Numbered from the stretch's first letter, positions 1 to 12,315 are shown. The stretch is DNA of 64,000 nt from Capsicum annuum (GCF_002878395.1 NC_061121.1:45349938-45413937), one strand, 5' to 3'. Numbers and translations are program-made. The notes: generated by a model not told the origin, from the sequence alone.

Positions 1-524
1 AAAATAAGAAGCTACTGATTTTGTGTGTAACAATGTAATAAGACTGATTGATGTGTGTAACCATTTAGGCCAAAGCTTTGGCAACAGTGTTGTGTTAGTT
101 GTATGGTATATTAATTTACTATACTAGTCAAGTGTTCATGTTTATCACGATAATTAATAACAAATACATGTAAAATAACCATTTATTATGTGTACGTAAT
201 TATTATGTGAAGTTGTGAACAAACTATTGCATCATTAGGAATAGAATGAAAGACTTACATTTGACTTCTCATTTCAAATATTACTAATTAATTAGAAATT
301 TAATATTTTAAGGATAATTACAATTTTATCTTTGACTAATCAAAATAGTTAAGGATAAGAAGTTTAATCAATAATAATTTATTATTTATTTTAAATTATT
401 AGCTAATTGTCTTCATGATATTAAGTTATGATAACATCAAAACTTTTATCCGTGATTGTTGAATAAATATGTCTACTTTTTTTTCAAAATGAGATACTAC
501 TTAATGGAAGATCCATTAAAATTA
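1..524. other. A+T-rich intergenic sequence
   Basis: I see no reading frame, RNA gene or delimitable repeat here. The right edge is set by the Mutator-type MITE that starts at 525. Confidence 0.6.
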
Positions 525-901
525 GAGTAAAGCATGTAATACCCTTTTGAACTATGACCAAATTTATTATGACACACTCCAACTTCACGGGAATTCTGTT
601 ACTTCCTAAACTAAATTTTAGCGTATTTTTGTCAACCGTTTTAGCTGACGTGGTATCTTTTGTCAATCTTTTTAGCTAACATGGCACCTTTGATATGGAC
701 CCTATTTTATGTCATAAAGGTGTCATATCTGAACAAAAGGGTGACAAAAGATACCACGTCAACTAAAAAGGTTGACAAAAATGCGTTAAAATTGAGTTCA
801 GGGGGTAATAGGACCCCTTTGAAATTGAAGTGTGTCGTAGCAACTTTAACCATAGTTCAGAAAGATACTGAATGTTTATGGAGATACTGGATATTTATCT
901 C
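525..901. mobile_element. Fold-back Mutator-type MITE
   Basis: The two halves are inverted copies of each other: the left arm reads 'gaactatgacc', 'gacacactcc' and 'aattttagcg', and the right arm holds the complements. The element is flanked by an exact 9-bp duplication, ttaaaatta, at 516-524 and 902-910; a 9-bp duplication is the Mutator signature. The outer ends are GAGTAAAGCATG and the complement of GAGATAAATATC, so terminal similarity is weak. There is no transposase. The short frames at 484-666 and 660-905 are artefacts of the two arms. Confidence 0.75.
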
Positions 902-1058
902 TTAAAATTAAGGAAAGTTGAATTCTAGTCATACTCTAACCAATCCTGGAACTAATTTTCTTGGTAACCGAATTATTCCCTTCTCAAGTTTTTTTTGTTT
1001 TTGAAGTTTTCTCTCTATCTCTTAAGATTATTGATGGAGTAATTTTTTAAATTTTAAT

Positions 1059-1363
1059 GAGATAATACCCAATTACCCCCTGAACTATACCCAAAAGGGT
1101 TATGTCACACAAGGGGTCCTATTACCCCTGAACTAATTAAAAGTGAAATTTTCACTCCCTTAGTGTCTATGTGCTACATACGTGGCACAACACACTGAAG
1201 TGTCCATGTAGGCACACGTGTGTGCCACATATGTGCCACATAGACACTAAGGGGTGAAAATTTCACTTTTAATTAGTTCAAGGAGGTAATAGGACCCCCT
1301 TTGAATCTAGGTGTGGCATAGTCCTTTTGGGTATAGTTCAGAGGAGTAATTGGGTATTTCTCC
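1059..1363. mobile_element. Palindromic Mutator-type MITE, 305 bp
   Basis: Nearly the whole element is one palindrome. The left end GAGATAATACCCAATTACC pairs with the right end GGTATTTCTCC-type sequence, and the centre 'gcacacgtgtgtgcc' is itself a hairpin. It is flanked by an exact 9-bp duplication, aattttaat, at 1050-1058 and 1364-1372. It is related in layout to the element at 525-901 (both contain 'gaactat.cc' and 'aggaccccttt' segments), so the two probably share a parent autonomous element. No coding capacity. Confidence 0.85.
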
Positions 1364-1372
1364 AATTTTAAT

Positions 1373-2451
1373 CCTTCAAATATAGTGAACTTTGTAATAA
1401 GCAATTCTGTAAAAACATCAATCATATGAATTTGAAAGCAAAAGAACCTACAAAATTGTTAACTCTCGTTGTTGTTATAGTCTTTCAAATCAATTTGTAT
1501 AATTTACATATCTCTTGATTCTAAAAGAACATTTTTCAACTGGTACTTCTGATGTTTCACGACAAAAATAAGGCAAACAACAGTAGGTTATATGTAATAT
1601 TATTAAAGAAAAAAAGGTGAAAAAATAAGTACAATTATTGTAAGCACATCGCACAAATTATATTTCTCTCCCACACTATATAACATACGGTATAACGAAG
1701 CAATGATAACTGCAAATATTATATTTGACTGCATCAATTACAATACAATTATATCAATTATTGAGAGTTAAAATAAGAAGAAAAACTTACGACAAGGAGG
1801 AAACTGATCAGAAAGAATATCACACACCTAATTATAAAAAAAAAAACATATAGAATCAAAACCAACCTTCAATAAAGAAAGTCACTTTAATTTCTATCTA
1901 AAATTTTCTCCTGAAAGAGAAACACGAGAAATTATTAAAAAAAAAAAATACATAGTCAATGATTGATTATGCATAATTCATATAATCTTTAAATTTACTA
2001 ACTAAAAAAATACGGTATTGTAGCAGAAAAACACACACAAAAAAAAAAAAGTAGAAGAAGATAGTGCAGAAGAAACTTATGTTTTTTGTAGAAGAATTGT
2101 AGAAATTTTTTTTTATATAAGGTAAAATTTAATTGATTTAGAATCATAGAAAATGACGTAAAGTTGGTTAAAAACATAACTATCAATTAATTTTAATTAG
2201 AGTACAAAGAGGACTCAACTTGCCTTGTATCTCTTTTCATATCTTACGCGCCTCGGGTGTGTACCTCACTTCAAGAAATTTAGTTAACAAAATCACTTCA
2301 ATATTATAAAAGAAAATATACTTGAATTAAGAAATAAATTTATTTATTTATTTAATACGAAAAACACTTAAATATAAACTAACATATTCATACAAATCAT
2401 ATAAAAGACATAAGAGAGTATTACGTTTACTAGCAATAAATAAATAAATAA

Positions 2452-2497
<46 letters not shown>

Positions 2498-3180
2498 ATA
2501 TGTATATCTTATATTAATAAGTACTCACTTACAAAAATAGTATAAATTATTAACCATATTTACGGTAAATTTGCAACTTTAATTTATTGTGTTTAGTATT
2601 AAGCCAAATTAACTTGTATTAAAATATAGTCAATTTAGGCAAATTTTGATAGTCATTTATATAGAATCCCTATTTTAATATACTTATTTTGTAAAATATC
2701 AAATTTTAAACTAAATTTGTAGTTAATTTGGTTTGTAAAAATTATTTTCTATACAAGGTGTTCCTAAATCAAGAAGAACTTTAATTAAATTTCATATTCT
2801 TTAATATTTCATATAATAAGTAATAATAATTATTTAAGAAAAAAAGATGAAAAAAATAATTTTGTTTATTTCAAAATCTTAATGAATGACAAAAGTTTGA
2901 ATCACTTTTCAAAAAGTGGTGTACGTGCTTAGTACTTGTCTCGCTTATCAATTAAAAAATTCATTATATCTATATGGCTTGTACCAATAAATCAAAAGAG
3001 GCTATTATTGAAAATAATGATCATATGTCAGATCTCCTAGTTTATTCACAATTGAAAAAAGTTGCATAAATTAAATTTTAAAATGAAATTCATATAGAAT
3101 CAAAATGACCAATCAATATCTTATGACAGAATGTAATGATTCAAAGAATTTGTTCAAATTTATAAATAAGTCAATTTCAA
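1373..3180. other. A+T-rich sequence with a simple repeat
   Basis: There is no supportable gene. A compound simple repeat, (taaa)n followed by (ta)n, runs from about 2436 to 2492. The stretch around 2240-2290 ('gtgtgtacctcactt') resembles one at about 17955-18000 and probably belongs to an old dispersed repeat. The frame at 1998-2186 is low-complexity. Confidence 0.5.
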
Positions 3181-3815
3181 ATTATTAATTGTATTAACAA
3201 AAATCACACAAAAAAAATCAATTAACAATTATCTATCAAGAATACATGATAATTTATTATTTTAAATTTCAAGAGCATACTACAATTACAATCACAAAAA
3301 AAAAAATTCTCAATTAACAATTGTCTATAAAATATACATGAAAATTTTATAAACATAAAAAAATTCAGAGCTTACCTCAAATCACAAACAAATTTGTCTC
3401 TTCGATCATAAATACCATCAATATTTCATAAAAAAAAAAAAAAAACTTCTTAGAAAGCAATTGTCGATCAAGAATACATGATAGATTGTTGTTGTAAACT
3501 TCAAGAATATACTAAAATTTTAGAAAACTTACCTCAAATCACAAACAAATCCATCTCTTTAATCATAAATACTAATAAGATTTTAATCATCAAGAATATA
3601 TTAAAAAATTAAAAAACTTACCTCAAAACACAAGTAAATTTATCTCTTCAATCATAAGATATATCAAGATTTTACAAAAACACTTCTCAATTAACAATTA
3701 TATATTTATAAAATTACATGATAATTTATTTGTTGTAAATTTCAAGAATATACTAAAATTTTAGAAAATTTACCTCAAATCACAAGAAAATTTATCTCTT
3801 CAATCAAACAAAAGA
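3180..3815. repeat. Degenerate tandem repeat, about four units
   Basis: Units of roughly 130-165 bp recur, each carrying 'cttacctcaaatcacaa', 'atctcttcaatcataa' and 'ttcaagaatatactaaaatt' blocks at about 3370, 3530, 3620 and 3770. Divergence between units is moderate. There is no coding capacity. Confidence 0.65.
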
Positions 3816-4196
3816 AACAATAAACTAAACCAAGAAAAAATTATCACGTGCTATAAAACAATATGAATCTAGCTTAAAGAACTCACTTGATTAAGAACAA
3901 TCAATTATATGGAGGACAAAAAAAGAAGATATTCATAAAGTTTAAGCCTTTTCTAATATAAATATTATTATAATAAGTTTTCTACTTATTTTATTATTAT
4001 TTTTTCTTTTAAATCTAAGTTAATTAGGTCTCTTCTTTAATATGAATATAATAGTAATAATAATAGTAAAGATACTACTTCAAAGTTATTACTCGTGTGA
4101 AAGAAAAAACAAGTAGATTTCTACTTCTGAAATTAGTGCTAATCTTGATAGTGAGTATAGTTCTAATAAGATATAATTTTTATCTAAGGTAACATT

Positions 4197-4429
4197 TGTT
4201 ATAAATGTATTTACATTATAGTAAATGTCTATCAAGATCTACTTTGATATCTATTAGGATTTGAAGCATCTGTCTTTTAGTCAGACTAGGAGTAAATTTT
4301 CCCTATAAATAGAGGGATTTTGTTCATTGTATTCACAATCTTATGATTTCTCATCCCTCGAGAGAATAAATAAGAATCACTCTCTCTATTCTCTCTACTC
4401 TTCTTCTTGTTCTTTCTTATTTTATAACA
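4197..4429 (+). repeat. 5' LTR of Copia element A
   Basis: It is a 233-bp LTR with TG...CA ends. It carries a plausible TATA motif 'ctataaatagagg' near 4302-4314, as expected for the LTR promoter. Confidence 0.92.
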
Positions 4430-4436
4430 CGTTATC

Positions 4437-4552
4437 AGCACGAAGTCTCTTACCAATTGAGATTTGTACGAAGTCTCTTACCAATTGAGATCTGTTCTTA
4501 CGTGGCTATACAAGTTTTCGAGTCTCTAACTAATTTACGTTATCAGCACGAG
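4437..4552 (+). repeat. Duplicated primer-binding region of Copia A
   Basis: The motif GTTATCAGCACGA occurs twice, just after the LTR (about 4431) and again at about 4539. A directly repeated 'cgaagtctcttaccaattga' block (about 4441 and 4469) lies between. In the second Copia copy the equivalent motif is single and touches its LTR (about 17659-17673, minus strand), so the duplication is specific to this copy. Confidence 0.6.
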
Positions 4553-5246
4553 ACTCTGTCAAACAAGGTGAGATTATAAATCTGAAGGATTTCAAGGTTA
4601 CTAATTCTTTATATTATCTTTCTTTTGCTACTACTAATATAATTATTATTGAATTTGAGGAAAAATAATTGGTTTGGAACCATTTATATTTTAGATTTAT
4701 TCCTCAAGAACAATATTATCAAAAGGGATGATAATATGTTGGGTTCAAGTCCCATCAATTTATGCCTAAGACGTCTTTATATGGATAATATGTTGAGATT
4801 GGATCTCAATGCATGTATTGATGATATTGTGATGGCTAAGGCAAAATAATGGGTGTTTGATGAAAAGTCATGAAATTCGACCCATTGAATATGCTCCATT
4901 CCATGAAGTGAATGTGGCAGCAATATAATATAAGTCTGAAATATGACAACCTACTTCATTCTTGAGGTGTATGTGGTAGTAGTGCATAATATGTCTGAAA
5001 GAAGACAAGTGATTGAATGCACGAATATACGCGTGAAGGGACAATATGATAATGATCATCAAAAGTGATGATATTTTCACACGCTTATATGATTATAAGA
5101 TATGCTAGAGAAAAAAAAATTCTCTACATCATATGTATGCCTCGATTTGCTATATTTCATTCCTGGGGAATGAGAAACTTATTAATGCAAATGGGCACTT
5201 GATTGTGATTGTATCACAACTCACCTCCGAAAGAGGTTGAATAATT

Positions 5247-5864
5247 TTGAAATCTACTTCTGAAGTAGTAAATCTGAAATTTATTCATGTAATAGTAAAT
5301 CGAAATGGGATAAGATACATGAGTTTATTTTATTCTAAAGATTACAGTCCCGGTCTTACTGGTCATGCTGATGTTGGGTACTCATCTAACCCGCATAAAT
5401 CTTGGTCTCAAACATACAATGTGTTCACATGTGGGGATACTGTCATATCTTGGAGATATACAAAGCAATCTATCGTAGCCACTTCATCGAATCATGTTGA
5501 GATAATAGCTATTCATGAAGTAAGTCGAGAATGTGTATGGTTGAGGTCCATGATACATCTCATTCGAGAAAAATATGGTGTGAAATATGACAATCTACCC
5601 ATAATTTTATACAGAGATAATGCATCATGCATAGCACATCTTAATGGAAGATTCATAAAAGGAGATAGAATAAAGCACACTTCCTCAAAGCTTTTCTACA
5701 TACATGAGCTACAAAAGAATGGTGATATCAACGTGCAACAGATTCGTTCAAGTGAAAATGTGGTTGATTTATTCATCAAGTCTTCTCCAATTATAACTTT
5801 TAAGAATATGGTGCACAAAATCGAGATGCAAAGGTTCAAGGATGTTCTCATTAGAGGGAGTTAA
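5247..5864 (+). pseudogene. Copia polyprotein remnant, RNase H end
   Basis: The 205-codon frame carries the terminal RNase H of a Copia polyprotein. I see the acidic residue region 'GHADVGYSS', the 'ISWRYTKQSIVATSS' core, 'NHVEIIA' (the Glu position) and 'YRDNASCIAHL' (the catalytic Asp). The usual 'KHTSSKLFYIHEL' and 'NVQQIRSSENV' tail follows. The start is only an ATG in the deletion-fused frame: upstream sequence is non-coding leader, so integrase and most of reverse transcriptase have been lost by internal deletion. The protein would not support transposition. The frame ends about 195 bases before the 3' LTR. Confidence 0.85.
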
Positions 5865-6059
5865 TACGCATTGTACTCTTTTTCCCTCACAAGGTTTTGT
5901 CCCACTGGGTTTTTCTTGTAAGGTTTTTAATGAGGCAACCGATATGCGTATTGTTAGAAATGTGTACTCTTTTTCATTCACTAATTTTTTTTTCCTATTG
6001 GATTTTTTCTAGTAAGGTGTTAACGAGGCACATTATCTATCTAGACATTCAAGGGGGAG

Positions 6060-6292
6060 TGTTATAAATGTATTTACATTATAGTGAGTGTCTATCAAGA
6101 TCTACTTTGATATTTATTAGGATTTGAAGCAACTGTCTTTTACTCAAACTAGGAGTAAATTTCCCCTATAAATAGAGGGTTTTTTTTCATTATATTCACA
6201 ATCTTATGATCTCTCATCCCTCGAGAGAAGAAATAAGAATCACTCTCTCTATTCTCTCTACTATTCTTCCTGTTCTTGATTATTTTATAACA
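6060..6292 (+). repeat. 3' LTR of Copia element A
   Basis: It is 233 bp long, like the 5' LTR. It is preceded by the polypurine tract at about 6051-6059 and followed by the acatt target duplication at 6293-6297. Confidence 0.92.
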
Positions 6293-6297
6293 ACATT

Positions 6298-6934
6298 ATG
6301 ATTGATTAAAATTATCTTTTATCATAACTTTTAAGATTTTTAATTTAAGAAAATTTTTTACCATATACTTTAAACTCTTGATCCCATATATTTTAGGAGA
6401 CAATATTATAAATATAATTAAATAATAATTTAAGAAAATAGTGAAAAGACGATTTTATCTAAAGAAGAAACTTTTAATGAAGAACAAAAAGCTTGAATCA
6501 CTTTTCTAAGGGTCTTCACATTTTTAATATATTATAGATATAGATATAGATTATAGATAGATTATAGATTATAGATATAGATTATAGATTTAATGTTTTG
6601 TAGTTTTATTAATTAAGTTAAAAAGAAAATATTACTAAATTAAAGTTGGAAAAATAGAAAAATTACCAAAAGAGTGTCTCGTTGTTTCCTTTGTAAGCAC
6701 AACAAAGTTTTCGTCAAAATATTTTCTTCCGTTGCACAATTTTCTTGTATTTTAGGACTTTTAACATAATTCTAATAAGGAAAACTTTAATAAGCGTTTT
6801 AGTTGATCTTAAATTACTAAATATTATATAAATAATCAAAGAATTATTGGAGAAAAAAGGTGAAAAGATGATTTTATCTATTGCAGAGTATTTTAATGAA
6901 GGGCAAAAAGTTCAAATCACTTTTCTAAGGGACT
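6298..6934. other. A+T-rich old repeat, two related stretches
   Basis: Two stretches (about 6437-6590 and 6855-6940) share the module 'tttaatgaag..caaaaag.t..aatcacttttctaag'. The first continues into a 'ttatagatatagat' run. The same module recurs at about 22850-23010. The second stretch is interrupted by the Mutator-like insertion at 6944. No gene is visible. Confidence 0.5.
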
Positions 6935-6943
6935 TTATACTTT

Positions 6944-8339
6944 GGGAAAAGGTTCAAATATGTCACTGAACTATCAGAAATGGCTCATTTATGCCATCAG
7001 TTAAAAGTTAAGCTCATTCATGCCATCGCCGTTACAAAACTAGTTCATCCATGCCATTACTTTTTAATGGTGGTTTTCAAAAATAGCTTTACCACATGGC
7101 CTTTTATTAGAGGTCCACATCATTAATTAAAATAAGAAAAAAGGCTCAAATATGCCATTGAACTATCAAAAATGGCTCATTTATGCCATCAGTTAAAAGT
7201 TCGGCTTATTCATACCATCATCGTTTTAAAATCAACCTACCCATGTCATTACTTTTTAATGATGGATTTTTAAAAATAACTTTGCCACGTGGTCTTTTAT
7301 TATAAGTCCACGCCATTAATTAAAAGAAATCAATATTAATTTTAAAATATTTAAAATTAGTTAGTATCGAGATTATTTATTCCAGAATATATATCATGAT
7401 GATGGGAAAAGTTATCACATATACTTGGAGGGATAATTGGAATAGCAGACTTCTTTTAAGCCGTTATTTGAAAATAATTTTTCAACAATGTATGCTCCAC
7501 TAATTCGGGATGGGAGAAGTTATCCCATATACATGGCGGGATAGTTGGGATAACAAACTTCTTTTAAGCTGTTATTTAGAAATAATTTTTTAATAATGTA
7601 TGCTCCTCTAATTCGTGATGGGAGAATATTAGAGAAGCTCTATTAATATGCCTCTTTCTTTTTCTTGTTTGCCCTAATCGTTCATTGGCTTATTTTCTTG
7701 CAACTTTGAAGTATATATTAGCGTCACTGGAATTAAAATGTAGGATAGAATTTTTGAGATTTCTGTTAAGCGTAACATTTATAATGATTTAGAATCAACT
7801 AGAAATAGCCAAAGGATATACATTAATCACTATTTCTTCTGATCAGAAAAATAGTTGTTGTTGTAGGAAAAAAATACTTTAATGGGTGTGGGTTGGGTTA
7901 TGTTAAATGAACCGATTGTTTTTAATGGATCTAAGATATTTGAAATTAATATTGATTTATTTTAATTAATGTCGCGGACCTCTAATAAAAGGCCACATAG
8001 AAAACAGTTTTTGAAAACCCACCATTAAAAAGTAATGACATGGGTGAGCTGATTTTATAACGATAATGGTATGAATGAGCTGAACTTTTAACTGATGGCA
8101 TAAATGTGTCATTTCTGATAGTTCAATGGCATATTTGATCCTTTTTTCTTATTTTAATTAATGACGTGGACCTTTAATAAAAGGCCACGAGGCAAAGCTG
8201 TTTTTGAAAACCACCGTTAAAAATTAATGGCATGGATGAGCCAATTTTATAACGGCGATGGCATGAATGAGCAAAATTTTAACTGATGGCATAAATGAGT
8301 CATTTCTGATAGTTCAATGGAATATTTGAGCCTTTTCCC
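6944..8339. mobile_element. Fold-back Mutator-like element with doubled ends
   Basis: Termini read GGGAAAAGGTTCAAATATG and the complement, ending in CATATTTGAGCC-type sequence plus TTTTCCC. The element is flanked by an exact 9-bp duplication, ttatacttt, at 6935-6943 and 8340-8348. Each end carries the terminal block twice in tandem: left copies start near 6944 and 7141, and right copies end near 8155 and 8339. The blocks share 'gccatcagttaaaag' and 'ccattactttttaatgg'. There is no transposase. The middle (7330-7960) is unique A+T-rich sequence. Confidence 0.9.
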
Positions 8340-8403
8340 TTATACTTTTAATATCTTGGAGATGTAGATAAGCGTGGATGTGACTATGGTATTTTTCTAA
8401 AAT

Positions 8404-9377
8404 GGAAAAAACATAAAAACCCTCTTAAACTTGTTGCCACAACTTACTTTGTCGCTTTAACTTTACAGACGTTTAAATATCCCCCAAACAACTTTCAGGT
8501 GTATTAAATAACACCCCAAAATATAATATCACTCTCACAATAGAGAGTGTATTACACTCGCACCGCATCATTGCCATGTCAGGGTCACGTCGTTACCACG
8601 TTAGACCTACATAAAAATTATTTTAAAAAATAATTTCACTAATATATATTTTATATATTAAAAAAATATATCTACCCCCCTCACCCCTTCTTTCTTCTTC
8701 AAAAAAGTCACCCCTTTTCACAATCTTCACCCCCCCCCCCAATGCACCCCCAGCCAACCCGTCAGCTACCCGCCCTTTATTTGTTCTTCTTCTCAGATTC
8801 ATTAATACGTCTTAATCCTTAATTATTAATTTAATTTTCACTAATTAGCTCTCTTTTTTCTACCCTCCATTAACATTTCTCTAATTTTCGCTACTTTTAA
8901 TTTCTCTGCTCATAACACTTTGTTTTTTTTTTAAAGAAATGAATATTCTAAATTGAACATTTGAAAATTATAATAAAGATTTTTTGAAGCAAGATGGAGG
9001 TTTTTCTTGTAGTGATGATAAGGGTTTGAAAAAAAAAGGGAGGATTCAAAGAAGAAAGAAGGGGTGGAAGTTTGTAAAAGATGAAGGGAGGGGGTTGGGG
9101 TTCGAAGAAGAAGGGGGGTTCGGAAAAGATGGAAAGGGGGTGGGTTTGAAGAAGATGAAAAGGGTGGGGGTGGGTTTTACTTCCTATTATATATAATCAA
9201 ATTAGTAGGACCCACCAGCACCTTTTTAAAAAAAAAATGCGCTTCAATCTTTTTTGTCACTAAGGAATAATATAATTCACGTGAAAGTTGTTTAAGAAAA
9301 TATTTAAATATGTGTAAATTAAAAGTGTTAAAGTAAATTGTAGTGACAAGCTTAGGAGGATTTTTATGTTTTTTTCC
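8404..9377. mobile_element. Fold-back Mutator-like element, 974 bp
   Basis: The left end GGAAAAAACATAAAAACC matches the complement of the right end ggatttttatgtttttttcc, and arm similarity runs inward for over 100 bases. An exact 9-bp duplication, ttctaaaat, lies at 8395-8403 and 9378-9386. The interior contains a C-rich block (about 8735-8760) and a G-rich block (about 9085-9180) on the same strand that can pair with each other. The 70-codon frame in the G-rich block is compositional, not a gene. Confidence 0.88.
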
Positions 9378-9386
9378 TTCTAAAAT

Positions 9387-9720
9387 AAATATTTAGTGTA
9401 TAATAAATAGTTGTGTCAACTAGCCCCGAAGGCATCGCTACAAAAATAATTACTGTAAATAGTATGAATTTTTTGAGATAATTTCAGAGATTCAGTGTTG
9501 AAGAATAAACACGAGTAGTCTTTTTAGAGTTATGGATCATAGATTGATGATTCAAAAACACTCCAGGATCACCCCCTTACTAATTCAGTTATTTATTAAT
9601 GTCAAGCCCCCAAAGATGCTTGAACACTTAACTATGCTTGTTAAGAAGCTAAGGACGTACATAAAGAATCTCAAATACATTTATGTTCCGAAAATAACAT
9701 ATTTCTCAAATAATTTTTAT
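9387..9720. other. Intergenic sequence left of Copia B
   Basis: No gene or delimitable repeat is visible. The 74-codon frame at 9532-9756 runs into the LTR and has no recognisable domain. Confidence 0.4.
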
Positions 9721-9972
9721 TGTTATAAAATAACAAAGAATAAAGAAGAAGAGTAGAGAGAAAAGAGGGAGTAATTGTTATTTCTCCTGAGAGATTCTCT
9801 TGTTGTCTTTTACAATGAAGGAAACCTTCTATTTATAGGAAAAATTTACTCCTAGTTTCTCTTTAAAAGATAGATACTTCAAATCCTGATAGATATCAAC
9901 TAGCTTAGATCTTGATAGATCTTTTATATATTCTTGATAGACATTCACTATAATGTAAATACATTTATAACA
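9721..9972 (-). repeat. 3' LTR of Copia element B
   Basis: It is 252 bp, with outer ends TGTTATAAAATAAC and ACATTTATAACA on the plus strand. A TATA-like 'tctatttataggaaa' (plus strand) corresponds to the TATA of element A's LTR. Confidence 0.85.
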
Positions 9973-10176
9973 CTCCCCCTTGAATTTCTAATTGATAGAT
10001 ATTGTGCCTCGTTAAAACCTTACTAGAAAAAATTCAGTGAAAAGAAATCTAGTGAAGGAAAAAGAGTACACATCTCTAACAATATGCATATAGGCTGTCT
10101 CATTAAAAACCTTACAAGAAAAACCCAGTGGGGGAAAACCTCATAAAGAAAAAAAGAGTACGTGTATTAACTCACC

Positions 10177-10497
10177 TTAATGAGAATATCCTTGGACCTT
10201 TGCATCCCGATCTTGTGCACCATCTTTTTTTAAAGTTACAATTGGAAAAGACTTTGTGAATAAATTAGCCACATTGTCACTTGAACGAATCTGTTGCACG
10301 TTAATATCACCATTCTTTTGTAGCTCGTGTGTATAGAAATACTTTGATGAAGTGTGCTTCATTCTATCTCCTTTTATAAATCCTCCATTAAGATGTGTTA
10401 TGCATGTTGCATTGTCTCTGTATAAAATTGTGGGTACTTTGTCACATTTCAAATAATATTTTTCTCGAATGAGAAGTATCATGGACCTCAACCACAC
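10177..10497 (-). pseudogene. Copia RNase H remnant of element B
   Basis: The 106-codon fragment is clearly homologous to the element A remnant. It shares 'WLRSMI.LIREKY', 'YRDNA.CI.HLNG.FIKGDR', 'KHTSSK.FY.HELQKNG' and 'NVQQIRSS'. The upstream half of RNase H continues in other frames from 10500 to about 10720, with stops and indels. Element B therefore keeps more pol sequence than A, but none is intact. Confidence 0.8.
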
Positions 10498-10499
10498 AC

Positions 10500-12315
10500 A
10501 TTCTTAGTTTACTTCATGAATATCTATTATCTCAGCATGGTTCGATAAGGTTGGATACGATAGACTGCTTCATATATCTCCAAGATATGACAGTATCCTC
10601 ATATGTGAACACATTACTTGTTTGAGATCGAGATTTATGCGGGTTAAATAAATACCCAATATCAGCATAACCAAATTGGTACTACAATCTTTAGAATAAA
10701 ATAAGATCATGTGTTTGATCCCATTTCAATGTCTCAGTAGGAGCAGAACTATATCTTGCTAATAAATTAACTAAAAAAGGCTATCAAGCCTTGTAGTAGT
10801 TGCAAGATACATTAGTGCATCAATTGCACTAAGATATGCTACTTTAAGACCGATCTAATTTGATATGCTTCTCATTTCAGCAAATAATCTATCGTTTTTT
10901 AAACTCTCCAAGAGTTCCAATAATTTTTAAGCTATAAGCTTATACAATATAAAGATTATAAATAAGTTTTCCAGAAATTTTTATATGCTTCAAACATTTT
11001 GAATCCTTAAAAAGTTTTGATATAAATTTTGTCAAGTGACAATATTCAGCATATCATGTGTGATATCTTCAAGTGTCTGGAATGCAAATCAAATAAGTTT
11101 TATGCTTACCAAGATGCATCATTTCATGTCACTTGATAAATGTTTCTACGTCAGCATGCTTAAATAAACATAGAATTCAGATTCATGTAATCTTTTATAA
11201 TATTGCGCCAATATTGTATCAAAGCTATTAATGATATATCATTTCATATCGATTCACGGTGTGACATAACATTTTGAGATCTCATCACTTCATTATTTTC
11301 AGGCACCTGAATCTTTCATAAGGTTTCATGAAGTGCTATGTCGTATACTCTTCAAGAGCATATTGCTTTCTTATAATGATTATTTGCTCCTTATTTTTTC
11401 AAGAATTATTTCATTTGGAACCGATTGATCTACCACGCTTCACCCATGCATAGACTTTTTCCATTAAGGATACAAGATAGGAGCACTTACAGCTTAAACA
11501 TGAGATGTTTTCGGTATTTGACTTGAGTTATCCTTTGAATGAGGATTCGATGATAATTCCTAACATATTTCATAGCTGCTTATAATCCCCTTTATGTTAG
11601 AAAAAATAACATACATCCTCCATCTTCTTTGAGGAATCGATCTTTGTGCATTATGGTATATTCATAATCGTATACCGCACATCAACTATTAAATGGAATA
11701 GTTGGTTCCTGACCTTGAACCAATTAAGAGGGAAGAAATAAACATAATTTATTGGTCTAATGCATGCAAGTGCTATTGTATGCAACATATCATATTTCAG
11801 ACAAACACACAAAGCTTTATTTTTATTAGCAATGATTTAGTTATTTATCGAAGACATTTAATCTCAAACCATCATCATCAAGATGAATTGTCTTGATTAC
11901 ACAATTTGAAAGATATGCTCTTAACTCAATTTTATTGATCAAGTAACTTTATGAATGTCAAACTGCAGGTTGACAATAAATGTACAAATGATCATCTTAT
12001 ATCGATGCATCTTAATAGATCACATGACTGGTCGGGCCCATATTCACCTTTTAATTTTATAGATTTTGAGGGATCAAATCCCTATATTAGTTGGTCCAAC
12101 CAACTTATCATGAGAACACACAACATTAAAAGTTCATGAAGAATTTTCTAATTCTTCAATATTTGCTTAATACTTAATATGCACATCTTTGGAATGTCGC
12201 AATCGTTCATGTCAATTTATGAACTTTTATACTAGTAAACTCCAAGTTTACCATGACATGTACTTTTTTCTTTAGTAAATTTTAGATTTACTATTACATG
12301 AATAAATTTCAGATT
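10500..12315 (-). pseudogene. Decayed Copia pol region
   Basis: Read on the minus strand this continues upstream of the RNase H remnant. Around 10620-10780 lies the degenerate reverse transcriptase/RNase H junction, including the complement of 'tcccatttcaatgtctcagtag'. Short frames recur to about 12120, broken by stops and indels. I can place it only by position and by the adjoining RNase H, not by individual motifs in its upstream half. Confidence 0.5.

Larger units (their letters stand above)
4197..6292 (+). mobile_element. Internally deleted Copia LTR retrotransposon
   Basis: The element has two 233-bp direct LTRs (4197-4429 and 6060-6292) that begin TGTTATAAATG and end TTTTATAACA. They differ by about 16 positions by hand count (roughly 93% identical). 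The exact 5-bp duplication acatt lies at 4192-4196 and 6293-6297. A polypurine tract AAGGGGGAG sits immediately before the 3' LTR. A primer-binding-like motif GTTATCAGCACGA directly follows the 5' LTR. Of the internal genes only the terminal RNase H piece remains; gag, protease, integrase and most of reverse transcriptase are missing, so it is non-autonomous. Confidence 0.93.

Noticed and set aside
8984..9196. 70-codon Gly/Lys-rich frame
   Set aside because: It lies in the G-rich arm of the fold-back element at 8404-9377, which explains its composition.
10177..12139. Short frames as independent genes
   Set aside because: The RNase H motif and the surrounding LTRs show that this is decayed Copia polyprotein sequence on the minus strand.
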